64,000 nt of DNA from Bradyrhizobium zhengyangense (GTDB lineage: Bacteria > Pseudomonadota > Alphaproteobacteria > Rhizobiales > Xanthobacteraceae): positions 520,001 through 584,000 of the forward strand of contig NZ_JAKLUA010000003.1 in the NCBI RefSeq assembly GCF_022012435.1. Reading direction: 5' to 3'. A program made the translations under genes and the position numbers. The notes beneath the pieces were generated by a model, which was not told the origin of the DNA, ran no database searches, and saw nothing but the letters and a program-made list of their open reading frames with translations. Shown here in pieces: positions 42,747 to 51,027 of the stretch. Within the stretch, counting starts at the first letter, position 1; each line of letters opens with the position of its first letter.

Positions 42747-44115
42747 GGTCTTTGCGCTCCGCGACCATCTCGGCGCGGAGCTGAAGGGACGTACGCTGTC
42801 GGATGCACATGATGTCGTGTCGCTGACCGACGTCCTGTCGCAGACCGTGCTGGGCGGCCGCTTGCGCGAGCTGTCCGGCCGCGCCGTCCTGCTCAAGCTG
42901 TCGGACCAGCTCCGCTCGGGCCTTGCCATGATCGAGCTCGACGGCATCGCCCGCCGCATGCTGCTGTGCCCGCCCGACCTCAATCCGGCGCATCTTGACG
43001 CGGTGATCGCGGATGCCGGGATCGATGCCGTTGTCTCCGACGAGCCCGATCGCTGGGCCGACGCCGGCGTGTCGCTGGTCGTCACGGCACAATTGCCGCT
43101 TCAAGCCACCACGCCCGCGAAGACCGAACGCGCGACCGAGTGGCTGATGCTGACCTCGGGCACCTCAGGCGTGCCGAAGATCGTCGGTCACACGCTGGAA
43201 GCGCTCACCGGCGCGATCGTTGCGGAAGGCCCTGCCAAGGGGCCCGCGCCTGTCTGGGCCACGTTCTATGACATCCGCCGCTATGGCGGCTTGCAGATCT
43301 TCCTCCGCGCCATCCTTTCCGGCGGCTCGATGGTGCTGTCGGACCCGCATGAAGCGCTCGCCGATCACGTTGCCCGGCTGAACGCGCGCGGGGTCTCCCA
43401 CATTTCCGGCACGCCCTCGCACTGGCGCAAGCTCCTGATGAGCGGTTCGGCGGCGCAGTTCGCGCCAGGTTACGTTCGCCTCTCCGGCGAAATCGCCGAC
43501 CAGGCGGTGCTGGACGGCCTGAAGGCGGCATTCCCCAGCTCCTCCGTCGGTCACGCCTATGCCTCGACCGAGGCCGGTGTCGGCTTCGCCGTCAATGACG
43601 GGCTCGAAGGTTTCCCGGCCGACTATCTCGGCAACCGCAACGGCGTCGAGATGAAGGTCGTCGATGGCTCCCTGCGCATTCGCTCGACGCGCACGGCGCA
43701 CGCCTATATCGGCCGCAACGCCGCGGCGCTAACAGATGGCGACGGCTTCGTCGACAGCGGCGATATCGTCGAGTTGCGCGGCGACCGCTATTATTTCGTC
43801 GGCCGTCGCGGCGGCATCATCAATATCGGTGGGCTGAAGGTCCATCCGGAAGAGATCGAGGCGGCGATCAACCGGCATCCCGATGTGCGGATGTCGCGGG
43901 CCAAGTCTCGCCGCAGCCCGATCACCGGCGGTATCGTCGTCGCCGACGTGATCCTCGCTGAAGGCACCGATCCGGCACGAGCCAAAGAGATCCGGGACCA
44001 GATCCTGGATCAGTGTCGCGCGCAGCTTGCCTCGCACAAGGTGCCTGCGGTGATCCGCTTCGTCGAGGCGCTCGACGTCACCCCGGCCGGCAAACTGGCG
44101 CGCACCGATGCATAA
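42733..44115 (+). CDS. stand-alone AMP-binding acyl-ACP/CoA ligase
   Basis: A 460-residue adenylate-forming enzyme, shorter than the FATP-type ligase. Motifs: WLMLTSGTSGVPKIVG, AYASTEAGVGF, GDIVELRGDRYYFVGRRGG and the catalytic lysine in TPAGKLARTDA. The true start is the ATG at 42733 inside the ACP gene; the frame continues upstream only as ACP antisense-frame sequence. Overlap with the ACP gene (14 bases) and the reductase gene (8 bases) suggests it charges the ACP with an acid. Which acid is unknown. Confidence 0.83.
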   Translation: MSPREVFALRDHLGAELKGRTLSDAHDVVSLTDVLSQTVLGGRLRELSGRAVLLKLSDQLRSGLAMIELDGIARRMLLCPPDLNPAHLDAVIADAGIDAVVSDEPDRWADAGVSLVVTAQLPLQATTPAKTERATEWLMLTSGTSGVPKIVGHTLEALTGAIVAEGPAKGPAPVWATFYDIRRYGGLQIFLRAILSGGSMVLSDPHEALADHVARLNARGVSHISGTPSHWRKLLMSGSAAQFAPGYVRLSGEIADQAVLDGLKAAFPSSSVGHAYASTEAGVGFAVNDGLEGFPADYLGNRNGVEMKVVDGSLRIRSTRTAHAYIGRNAAALTDGDGFVDSGDIVELRGDRYYFVGRRGGIINIGGLKVHPEEIEAAINRHPDVRMSRAKSRRSPITGGIVVADVILAEGTDPARAKEIRDQILDQCRAQLASHKVPAVIRFVEALDVTPAGKLARTDA

Positions 44116-44830
44116 TGTTCTCGTTACCGGCGGCAGCCGCGGCATTGGGCTTGCGATCGGCCGGCGTCTCGTCGGCGCAGGCTACAACGTGATCGCGGCC
44201 GCGCGGCGCGAGAGTGACGAGCTCAGATCCGAGATCGCTGCCTCCGAGGGACGACTGCATTTCCGTGCGTGCGATCTGGCGGTGATCGATGCGATCCCGG
44301 CCTTCGCAAAGCTCGTGCGCGACGAATTCGGCCCGATCTACGGCCTCGTCAACAATGCCGGCCTTGGCACCGAGGGCCTACTCGCCACCATGCACAATTC
44401 GGAGATCGAGGCGCTGGTGCAGCTCAACGTGCTGTCCCCGATCATCCTCACCAAATATGTGGCGCGCCAGATGATGGCCGATGGCGCCGGCCGCATCATC
44501 AACATCTCCTCGATCATCGCGACGACAGGCTATAACGGCCTCTCGGTCTATGGTGCCACCAAGGCGGCGGCGACCGGCTTCACCCGCTCGCTCGCGCGTG
44601 AGGTCGGCAAGCTCGGCATCACAGTGAACGCGATTGCGCCCGGCTTCATCGATACCGAGCTCACGCACAATCTCTCCGACGAGAGTCGCAAGCGCATCGC
44701 TGGCCGCAGTGCGCTGCGCCGCCTGCCAGAAACCGACGACGTCGCGCGCATGGTTGAATATTTGCTCGGCGACGGCGGTCGCAACGTGACCGGCACCGTG
44801 TTCACGATCGACGCAGGGAATACGGCCTGA
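44108..44830 (+). CDS. FabG-like 3-oxoacyl-ACP reductase (SDR)
   Basis: A 240-residue SDR: VTGGSRGIGLAIG, the NNAG motif in LVNNAGLGTEG, Ser in ISSIIATTGYNG, and Tyr/Lys in SVYGATKAAATG. FabG-type proteins reduce 3-oxoacyl-ACP with NADPH. Its start overlaps the ligase stop by eight bases. A reductase without its own ketosynthase suggests either that the condensing enzyme is elsewhere or that it reduces a keto group already on the loaded acid. Confidence 0.87.
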   Translation: MHNVLVTGGSRGIGLAIGRRLVGAGYNVIAAARRESDELRSEIAASEGRLHFRACDLAVIDAIPAFAKLVRDEFGPIYGLVNNAGLGTEGLLATMHNSEIEALVQLNVLSPIILTKYVARQMMADGAGRIINISSIIATTGYNGLSVYGATKAAATGFTRSLAREVGKLGITVNAIAPGFIDTELTHNLSDESRKRIAGRSALRRLPETDDVARMVEYLLGDGGRNVTGTVFTIDAGNTA

Positions 44831-44833
44831 GAC

Positions 44834-44858
44834 GGAACCCGACCGACAAAATGACGTT
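44834..44858 (+). promoter_or_regulatory. EcfG promoter in front of the 71-aa unknown gene
   Basis: GGAAC (44834-44838), 16 bases, CGTT (44855-44858): an exact match to the EcfG consensus in an intergenic region, about 100 bp before the ATG at 44958. Confidence 0.75.
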
Positions 44859-44957
44859 GATCCGGCACAATGACAACGAGCCGGATTTGGTCGTAAGATG
44901 CCGCGTCATCGATTGGGTTATGTCAATCGAACTGCCCTAAACGAAAGGGAGCAGTCC

Positions 44958-45173
44958 ATGGCAACGCCAAACGTCAACGTTGCGATTGAGGGCCGGGCAT
45001 CCGCGGAGCGGTCGCCCGCGAAACTGGACGATGCGCGCTGCCCGCCGATGTCGCATCAAAATTCCGGTAGCCACGGCTACGAGATGTATCCGCAGCAATT
45101 CGTGCGCCTGATCGGCTGTCATGACGCGCCGTCGCCGAGCTTGCGCAAGCGCCAGGATGAGAAACTGCACTAG
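44958..45173 (+). CDS. small unknown protein (71 aa), predicted EcfG target
   Basis: A soluble, polar 71-residue protein starting MATPNVNVAIEGRASAERSP, with no membrane segment. It has two cysteines (ARCPPM and LIGCHDAP) and a basic tail ending KRQDEKLH. AAGGGAG lies about nine bases before the ATG. I do not recognise the family. The exact EcfG promoter upstream places it with general stress genes. Many regulon members are small proteins of unknown function, and this appears to be one. Confidence 0.6.
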   Translation: MATPNVNVAIEGRASAERSPAKLDDARCPPMSHQNSGSHGYEMYPQQFVRLIGCHDAPSPSLRKRQDEKLH

Positions 45174-45186
45174 CGCGCGTCCGCGC

Positions 45187-45612
45187 TTACGTCTCGGGTT
45201 TCGGAAGGTCAATCCGTGCGTGCGAGAATTCCGGCGGCCCTTCGGTCAGCCGGCGAATACGGCGTTCGCGCTCGTCCGCGGGCAAGGCGGGATCGAGCAG
45301 TCCCTCGATCTCGTGCACGGCGATCTCTTCGATCTTGGCGGCGTCGGATGCGACCGTGATGTGTGGTGACGTCGGCGCTGCCGGAGCGACCTTGAGACCC
45401 AGCTCGACCAGTTTGCAGATCGCAGCTGCGCGCGACAATTGCTGGGTCTCAGCCCAGGCGTCCACGGCCGCAGTCAGCCCCTCCGGCATCTTGACGGCAC
45501 TGATGATGTCGAGGCCGGTACGTCGACGTACCGGACGGTCGGAATCCTTGTTGTCGTAGTCAGACACCCCTGATGGTCCCGTGTGACACATAGACAACCC
45601 GAGCGTAAGCAT
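45187..45612 (-). CDS. ribbon-helix-helix-like hypothetical protein
   Basis: A protein of up to 141 residues. The middle segment VKMPEGLTAAVDAWAETQQLSRAAAICKLVELGLK has the look of a ribbon-helix-helix domain: a short strand followed by two helices, with an LSRAAAI turn. The C-terminal half is acidic and without known motif. The start is uncertain: ATG at 45612 has GGAG very close, and GTG at 45567 is an alternative that would remove 15 residues. It could be a small DNA-binding regulator, but no target is evident. Confidence 0.5.
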   Translation of the reverse strand: MLTLGLSMCHTGPSGVSDYDNKDSDRPVRRRTGLDIISAVKMPEGLTAAVDAWAETQQLSRAAAICKLVELGLKVAPAAPTSPHITVASDAAKIEEIAVHEIEGLLDPALPADERERRIRRLTEGPPEFSHARIDLPKPET

Positions 45613-45781
45613 GATCTCCGGTCGGCTGTTTGATGCTGATCAATGACGAGATGCGGCATTGCGGCGCGGCGCGACCTTGTCGTCCGGCGCCATTTCGGCC
45701 AAAGATCGCCCTCGGGGTGAACCCCGATCGATCCTGCCACGTATCTCGTTCGGACGCGTCCCAACCATCCGGCTTCATCCG

Positions 45782-46936
45782 ATGATCCCAGGCGAATCCT
45801 TTTACGGCAGCATCCCCGTCTTCCGTGGCTTCACCAGCCTGATGGATCCTGCGCTGTACCTGCCGCTGCCTGACGACTGGTGCATCGGCGTCGCCGACAT
45901 CGTCGATTCCACCAAGGCCATCGCGGCGCAGCGCTACAAGGCGGTCAACATGGCCGGGGCCGCCGTCATCGCGGCGGTGACGAATGCGCTGGAGGGCCGC
46001 GAATTTCCCTTCGTGTTCGGCGGCGACGGCGCGAGTTTTGCCGTTGCGCCCGATGATCTCGAACTGGCGCGCGAAGCGCTGGCCGCGACCGCGACCTGGG
46101 TACGGGAAGACCTCGATCTGAAGATGCGCGTCGCGCTGGTGCCCGTCAGTGCCATCCGCGCCAAGGGCCTCGACGTGCGCGTTGCGCGTTTCGGCCCGTC
46201 GGCCAATTTGTCCTATGCCATGTTCTCCGGCGGCGGCCTCGCCTGGGCTGACGCGGCGATGAAGCGTGGGGAGTTCGCGGTGACCGAGGCGCCTCCCGGC
46301 ACGCAGCCTGATCTCTCTGGCCTGTCCTGCCGCTTCGAGGTGATGCCCGCCTCGCGCGGGCTGATCCTGTCGGTGCTGGTGATGCCGGCTGCTGGCGCCG
46401 ACCCGCTCGCGTTCCGCAAGGTGATCGAGGACATCATTCATCTCGTCGAGCGCAGCCCGGATGCAGGCCGTCCCGTGCCGCCGCAGGGGCCGCCGCTGAA
46501 ATGGCCGCCGCAGGGGCTGGACTACGAGGCGCGGGCAATCCGCGGAGGGTCGTTGTTCAGACGCCGCGCCGGCCTGCTCGCCTTTACGTTTTTCGCCTAT
46601 ATCCTGATGCGCTTCGACATCAAGGCCGGGGGCTTCCTGCCAAAGGTCTACAAGCGCCAGGTGGTCGAGAATTCCGACTTCCGCAAATATGACGATGGCC
46701 TGCGCATGATCCTTGACTGCACGGTAGAGCTCGAGCGGGCGTTGAGCGATCGTCTCGCCGCGGCTGCACGCGACGGTGTCGTGCGCTACGGCCTCTATCA
46801 GCAGGACGCCGCAATGATGACTTGCTTCACGCCTTCGACGCTGCGCAGCGATCACGTGCACTTCATCGACGGCGCGCGCGGCGGCTACGCCTCGGCGGCA
46901 ACGGCGCTGAAGGCGATGGCGGCGGCAGCAACCTAA
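45782..46936 (+). CDS. DUF3095 family protein, nucleotide-cyclase-like
   Basis: A 384-residue soluble protein of the DUF3095 family. The early segment GVADIVDSTKAI and the later FPFVFGGDGASFAV resemble the two metal-binding loops of class III nucleotidyl cyclases (ADIVGFT-type and GGD-type). Further on are FGPSANLSYAMFSGGGLAWAD and a C-terminal half with no known motif. No sensor domain is attached. Biochemical function is undescribed as far as I know; a cyclase or other palm-domain activity is inference. Its end overlaps the convergent DUF2147 gene by four bases. Confidence 0.72.
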   Translation: MIPGESFYGSIPVFRGFTSLMDPALYLPLPDDWCIGVADIVDSTKAIAAQRYKAVNMAGAAVIAAVTNALEGREFPFVFGGDGASFAVAPDDLELAREALAATATWVREDLDLKMRVALVPVSAIRAKGLDVRVARFGPSANLSYAMFSGGGLAWADAAMKRGEFAVTEAPPGTQPDLSGLSCRFEVMPASRGLILSVLVMPAAGADPLAFRKVIEDIIHLVERSPDAGRPVPPQGPPLKWPPQGLDYEARAIRGGSLFRRRAGLLAFTFFAYILMRFDIKAGGFLPKVYKRQVVENSDFRKYDDGLRMILDCTVELERALSDRLAAAARDGVVRYGLYQQDAAMMTCFTPSTLRSDHVHFIDGARGGYASAATALKAMAAAAT

Positions 46937-47367
46937 CGCCCCACGCGGCTCCAGGTCTCGCCGCCGCAGAGCGCGCCGACGCAGCCTTCGACCCGCAGAC
47001 TTTCAGCCGATGTCACCGTGATGCTGCTCGCATAGGTGCTGCCGTCGTCGGCATTGTAAATCTGGCCCGACCATCTGTTCGGTCCTGCGGGCTGCATGCC
47101 GGAGAACAGCGGCAGTCCGATCATTGACCGCTTGGCAAGCGCTGGATTGGGATTCTTGCTGTCAGTCGCGGGCTGGCCGGTCGCGGTGTCCATGGGCTCG
47201 CGCAGCCAGACGATGTGGCCGCAGATGCCGCCGCCGCATTTGCTGATTTTGACGCGGGCATCGCCCGCCTGGGTGAGCCAGGTCCCATTCGCCTCGGCGC
47301 TCTGGGCGGTCGTCGCGCCCGACAGGGCAGCCAGAAGGACGGTGAGAACGGCAAATCTGCGGAACAT
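46933..47367 (-). CDS. DUF2147 family exported protein
   Basis: A 144-residue periplasmic protein with a clear signal peptide (FAVLTVLLAALSGATTAQSAEA). The mature part fits DUF2147: NGTWLTQAGDARVKISKCGGGICGHIVWL and WSGQIYNADDGSTYASSI, a small beta-rich domain with paired cysteines (KCGGGICG, GCVGALCGG) that probably form disulfides. Function is unknown; homologues are found near envelope or stress genes. Convergent with the DUF3095 gene. Confidence 0.82.
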   Translation of the reverse strand: MFRRFAVLTVLLAALSGATTAQSAEANGTWLTQAGDARVKISKCGGGICGHIVWLREPMDTATGQPATDSKNPNPALAKRSMIGLPLFSGMQPAGPNRWSGQIYNADDGSTYASSITVTSAESLRVEGCVGALCGGETWSRVGR

Positions 47368-47470
47368 GGGGGAGGGACCTCGGAATGGAGGCGTCTCAAT
47401 AGCAGCAAACTAGGATCGTGCAACGCCTGATGGAATCACATTCCCGCGCTCATTTGCCACGGCGAATCTC

Positions 47471-47998
47471 TCACCAGGGCAGGCCGCACAGGTCGATGGT
47501 GCCGAGCGTCGGCGCGCGCACGATGTTGAAGACATAGGGCGCCATGTAGTCGAAGCGGATTCGCCCCTCCGGCTGCTCGCAATAGACCTCGCCCTTGAAG
47601 GGCAGCCAGCTGCGGGCCTGGTAGAACGCGACATTGTGCGGCTCGCAGAACAGCAGTGCAAAGCGAACCGCCTCGTTGGCGCGCATGGTATGCACCGCTG
47701 CGTCGATCGCCATGGTCGCATAGCCTCTGTTACGGCGATCCTCGCGCGTGCAGACGCCGCCGATCCCGCCGACATGCACCTTCTGTCCATTCCAGGTGAC
47801 GGTGCGGAAGTAGATGCCGACATGACAGACGAGGCCGTCCTCGGGCGTCTCGATCAGTACGCGCAAATCGGCATTGGCCCATTTGACGTGCCCCCAGGGC
47901 TGCTTCTCGGCGATATGAGGTCCCCAGACGGCTTGATGTAGCGCCTTTGCGATTGGCCACGAGGCGTCGCCGTTCAAAATGTCGATTTCGATGCTCAT
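47471..47998 (-). CDS. GNAT-family N-acyltransferase
   Basis: A 175-residue protein starting MSIEIDILNGDASW, with the acyl-CoA-binding motif A in GGIGGVCTREDRRNRGYATMAIDAAV, followed by a strand-helix ending FALLFCEPHNVAFYQARSW. Substrate is unknown. The order of elements recalls NodA/aminoglycoside acetyltransferase relatives, but sequence identity is not obvious. The frame runs far upstream on this strand only as antisense of the caspase gene, so the ATG at 47998 is used; no strong ribosome site is seen. Confidence 0.7.
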   Translation of the reverse strand: MSIEIDILNGDASWPIAKALHQAVWGPHIAEKQPWGHVKWANADLRVLIETPEDGLVCHVGIYFRTVTWNGQKVHVGGIGGVCTREDRRNRGYATMAIDAAVHTMRANEAVRFALLFCEPHNVAFYQARSWLPFKGEVYCEQPEGRIRFDYMAPYVFNIVRAPTLGTIDLCGLPW

Positions 47999-48115
47999 GA
48001 CGATGTTGGATTTGTTGCAGGGCGGCAGAAGGTTGGTGATTTCTATCACAGACGGCGCTCGGTTGCCGGGATAGAGTTGAATGATATGCTCGCCCGTTGG
48101 AACGCGGGAGTTTCG

Positions 48116-49564
48116 ATGCGCCGGCTGGTCGCCTCTCTGCTCACGGTCTTGCTGGTTGGCTGCGCTAGCGGCCCCGCAATGGCTGACAAGCGCGTGGCTT
48201 TCGTGGTCGGCAACTCCAACTACCAGAATGTCGTGGCGCTTGCCAATCCGGCCAATGACGCCAGTGCCATTGCCGACTTGTTCAGGAAGACTGCTTTCGA
48301 TGTCGTGGAGAGCCGCCGCGACCTGAAGAACACGGATATGCGGCGCGCGCTGCGCGACTTCACCGAGAAGGCGCGCGATGCCGACATCGCCGTGATTTAC
48401 TATGCTGGTCATGGCATGGAGGTCGACGGGACCAACTACCTGATTCCTGTCGATGCCGTCCTGGAGCGCGACACCGACGCCTATGACGAGGCGATTGCGC
48501 TCGATCGGATCCTGCAGGCCATCGAGCCGGCCAAGCAATTGCGCCTCGTCATCCTCGATGCCTGCAGGGACAATCCCTTCGTCAAGAGCATGAAGCGGAC
48601 GGTGGCGTCGCGTTCGCTTGGCCGGGGTCTTGCCGGCGTCGAGCCGTCGCGGCCGAATACCCTCGTCGCCTTCGCTGCAAAGGGCGGATCGACCGCCATG
48701 GATGGCGATACCAAAAACAGTCCCTTCACGACCGCGCTGCTGAAATATCTGGGAACGCCGGGCCTCGAGCTCGGCAAGGCGTTCAGGCTGGTCCGCGATG
48801 ATGTGATGAATGCGACCGCCAACAGGCAGGAGCCGTTCGTCTATGGCTCGCTCGGCGGCAACGATGTCGTGCTGGTGCCGGCCGCGGCGCCTGCCTCGGC
48901 CACCAACGCGGACACCCGCGCCGATTACGAGCTGGCCGAGCGCGTCGGCACGCGGGAGGCGTGGAACTCCTTCATCGCAGCGCATCCGAATGGCTTTTAC
49001 GCCGATCTCGCCAAGGCCCAGCGCAACAAGCTGGAGCAGGGCAAGCCGCCGGCGCCGGTGGCGGAAGCCGAGGCAAAACCGGCGCCCCCGGCGGCAGAGC
49101 CGGTCAAGCCCGCCGAGATGGTGGTCGCCTCGCGCGCCCCGGCCGAAACGAAGCCGCAGCTCTCATTGCCGCCGGACCTTCCGCGTCTGCTCCAGACTGA
49201 GCTGAAGCGGGTCGGCTGCAAGGCAGGCGAGGTCGGCGGCGACTGGGATGCGGCCGCGCGGCGGGCGCTCGCCGCGTTCAACGACAATGCCGGCACCAAA
49301 TTCGACATCAAGCTCGCAAGTCTCGATGCGCTGGACAGCGTCCGCGCCAGGACGGGGCGTGTGTGCCCGCTCGAATGCGACCGCGGCTTCCGCGCGGCAG
49401 GGGAGGCTTGCGTCAAGATCGTCTGCGACGATGGCTACGTGCTGGGTCCGAAGAACACCTGCGAGAAGCGTCCCGAACGCAAGGCGACATCAGCCCCGCG
49501 GCGCGCCACGGGAGGCGGCGGCCGCCACTGCTTCGTTTATGGCGGCAACTCTTTCTGCGAATAG
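48116..49564 (+). CDS. caspase-like (peptidase C14/metacaspase) lipoprotein
   Basis: A 482-residue exported protein. A lipoprotein-type signal (LLTVLLVGC) is followed by a caspase-haemoglobinase fold. The catalytic pair is intact: His99 in IYYAGHGMEVDG and Cys150 in VILDACRDNPF. A Pro/Ala-rich linker (about residues 300-350) joins a C-terminal region with six or more cysteines (CPLECDRGFRAAG, CVKIVCDDGYV). Bacterial orthocaspases usually cut after Arg or Lys. The start at 48116 follows GGGAG at good spacing; 13 residues upstream are possible. No obvious effector gene is adjacent. Confidence 0.83.
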   Translation: MRRLVASLLTVLLVGCASGPAMADKRVAFVVGNSNYQNVVALANPANDASAIADLFRKTAFDVVESRRDLKNTDMRRALRDFTEKARDADIAVIYYAGHGMEVDGTNYLIPVDAVLERDTDAYDEAIALDRILQAIEPAKQLRLVILDACRDNPFVKSMKRTVASRSLGRGLAGVEPSRPNTLVAFAAKGGSTAMDGDTKNSPFTTALLKYLGTPGLELGKAFRLVRDDVMNATANRQEPFVYGSLGGNDVVLVPAAAPASATNADTRADYELAERVGTREAWNSFIAAHPNGFYADLAKAQRNKLEQGKPPAPVAEAEAKPAPPAAEPVKPAEMVVASRAPAETKPQLSLPPDLPRLLQTELKRVGCKAGEVGGDWDAAARRALAAFNDNAGTKFDIKLASLDALDSVRARTGRVCPLECDRGFRAAGEACVKIVCDDGYVLGPKNTCEKRPERKATSAPRRATGGGGRHCFVYGGNSFCE

Positions 49565-49571
49565 AGGCCGC

Positions 49572-50078
49572 TCAATACGGCGTGCACTCGCTGCGCACGA
49601 TCCGTGGTCTCGAGCAGAGCGCGGTCCCGATATTGCCCTGGAAGGCATATTGCCGCTGGCCCGGCTTCAGCTTGTTCTCGATCTTGAGCGAGCAGGCGTT
49701 ACCGATCACGGTCATGTAGACGATGATGTAGTTGTTCGGATATTCGCGCACGGCTTTGAGGGTGTGCCGGCCCGCTACGCGCAGCGAGGCGGAGCCACCG
49801 ACGGCTTCCGTCGGCTTGGCGCCGAGCTTTGCCGTGTACTGCATATGGCCCTCGACATTGGATTGCATGTCGAGCGTCGCCGTGCGGTCGGTCGAGAGCG
49901 TGCCGGTGCCCTCGGCATGGACAGGAAAATCCTTCACGGAAGGCTGCTGGCAATCGGCCAGCGCGTCGAACGAGAATTTGGCGCGCACGGTAACACTGGC
50001 GGCATCGCTTTGCGGAGACGTCAGCAGGAAGATGGCGGCAAGCGTGCTGAAAATGCAGGCGGACTTGAGCTTGGACAT
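49572..50078 (-). CDS. exported hypothetical protein
   Basis: A 168-residue protein with a signal peptide (SACIFSTLAAIFLLTSPQSDA) and a beta-rich mature part containing four cysteines (DCQQP, NACSL, ALCSR, SECTPY), suggesting a small disulfide-bonded periplasmic domain. I do not recognise the family. The ATG at 50078 follows GGGGGTGG; the frame extends 20 codons upstream without a ribosome site. It is convergent with the caspase gene (7 bp apart). Confidence 0.6.
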   Translation of the reverse strand: MSKLKSACIFSTLAAIFLLTSPQSDAASVTVRAKFSFDALADCQQPSVKDFPVHAEGTGTLSTDRTATLDMQSNVEGHMQYTAKLGAKPTEAVGGSASLRVAGRHTLKAVREYPNNYIIVYMTVIGNACSLKIENKLKPGQRQYAFQGNIGTALCSRPRIVRSECTPY

Positions 50079-50211
50079 TTCAACCACCCCCAAGTTAAAC
50101 ATTTCATTCGCAATAATAATTTGGGGATTAAATTCCATCCGCGGGCGGGACGCAAATGGGCCATGCCGTCACATCACGCCTTTTCGCAAATTGGCGGTAT
50201 TTAACGGCGCA

Positions 50212-50237
50212 GGAACCTTCTATAAGGGGTGACCGTT
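50212..50237 (+). promoter_or_regulatory. EcfG promoter for superoxide dismutase
   Basis: GGAAC (50212-50216), 17 bases, CGTT (50234-50237): an exact match to the EcfG consensus, 36 bp before the sodB start. The position is right for direct transcription of sodB. Confidence 0.78.
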
Positions 50238-50272
50238 AGAACACGTTCCCCACCAGTTGCGGACAAGAACCC

Positions 50273-50869
50273 ATGACATTCACGCTGCCCCCACTCCCTT
50301 ACGCCTATGACGCCCTCGGCCAGTTCATGTCGAAGGAGACGCTGGAATTCCACCACGACAAGCATCATCAGGCCTACGTCACCAACGGCAACAACGCGCT
50401 CAAGGGCACCGAATGGGAAGGCAAGTCCCTTGAGGAGATCGTCAAGGGCTCGTTCGGCAAGAACCCCGCGGTGTTCAACAATGCCGGCCAGCACTACAAC
50501 CACATCCACTTCTGGAGCTGGATGAAGCCCAATGGCGGCGGCACCAAGCTGCCGGGCAAGCTCGAGAAGAAGATCAACGAGGACCTCGGCGGCTTCGAGA
50601 AGTTCAAGACCGACTTCCAGGCGGCAGGCGTCGGACAGTTCGGCTCGGGCTGGTGCTGGCTCCAGGTCAAGAACGGCAAGCTCGAGATCTCCAAGACCCC
50701 GAACGGCGAGAATCCGCTGGTGCATGGCGCCACCCCGATCCTCGGCTGCGACGTCTGGGAGCACTCCTACTACATCGACTATCGCAACCGCCGTCCTGAT
50801 TACCTCAAGGCGTTCGTCGAGAACCTCGTGAACTGGGAATACGTCGAGTCCCTGTTCGAGAAGGCCTGA
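50273..50869 (+). CDS. sodB: superoxide dismutase, iron type
   Basis: A 198-residue cytosolic Fe/Mn-type superoxide dismutase converting superoxide to hydrogen peroxide and oxygen. Metal ligands are His27 (LEFHHDKHH), His77 (AGQHYNHIHF), Asp160 and His164 (CDVWEHSYY). Gln73 next to the second His is the mark of the iron-type enzymes. No signal peptide. A perfect EcfG-type promoter upstream suggests control by the general stress response, and a strong terminator follows at 50919-50950. Confidence 0.93.
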   Translation: MTFTLPPLPYAYDALGQFMSKETLEFHHDKHHQAYVTNGNNALKGTEWEGKSLEEIVKGSFGKNPAVFNNAGQHYNHIHFWSWMKPNGGGTKLPGKLEKKINEDLGGFEKFKTDFQAAGVGQFGSGWCWLQVKNGKLEISKTPNGENPLVHGATPILGCDVWEHSYYIDYRNRRPDYLKAFVENLVNWEYVESLFEKA

Positions 50870-50880
50870 GATCTCACCTC

Positions 50881-50918
50881 GTCATTCCGGGCTCGCGCTT
50901 CGCGCGCCCCGGAATGAC
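50881..50918. repeat. compact palindromic element (GTCATTCCGGG family)
   Basis: A short form of the element at 13090, 14037 and 26156, starting GTCATTCCGGG and ending CCCGGAATGAC with a small GCGC loop. It lies directly before the sodB terminator. Confidence 0.8.
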
Positions 50919-50950
50919 AAAAAGGCGGTCGCTCGCGCGGCCGCCTTTTT
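50919..50950 (+). terminator. rho-independent terminator after sodB
   Basis: AAAAAGGCGG (50919-50928) pairs with CCGCCTTTTT (50941-50950) around a GC-rich loop. The A-run and T-run make it usable from both sides. Confidence 0.8.
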
Positions 50951-51003
50951 GCTGCGCGGAATTGCCCCGCGCGGCGCCCCTGAGTCGGTCGTGGACATCT
51001 GTA

Positions 51004-51020
51004 ATGTTATAATATAACAT
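51004..51020. promoter_or_regulatory. Zur box controlling the zinc-uptake operon
   Basis: ATGTTATAATATAACAT is symmetric at every position except the central base and matches the alphaproteobacterial Zur site. It stops seven bases before the first start codon of the operon (51028), so bound Zur would overlap the promoter or early transcript. AT-rich in a GC-rich genome, hence conspicuous. Confidence 0.85.
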
Positions 51021-51027
51021 CGAGCGC

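Noticed and set aside
45560..46861. 433-codon minus-strand frame across the DUF3095 gene
   Set aside because: No domain, composition typical of a mirror frame; the DUF3095 reading is coherent.
47999..48985. N-terminal extension of the GNAT protein at 47471 (to 504 residues)
   Set aside because: The extra part is antisense to the caspase-like gene; the fold begins at MSIEID.
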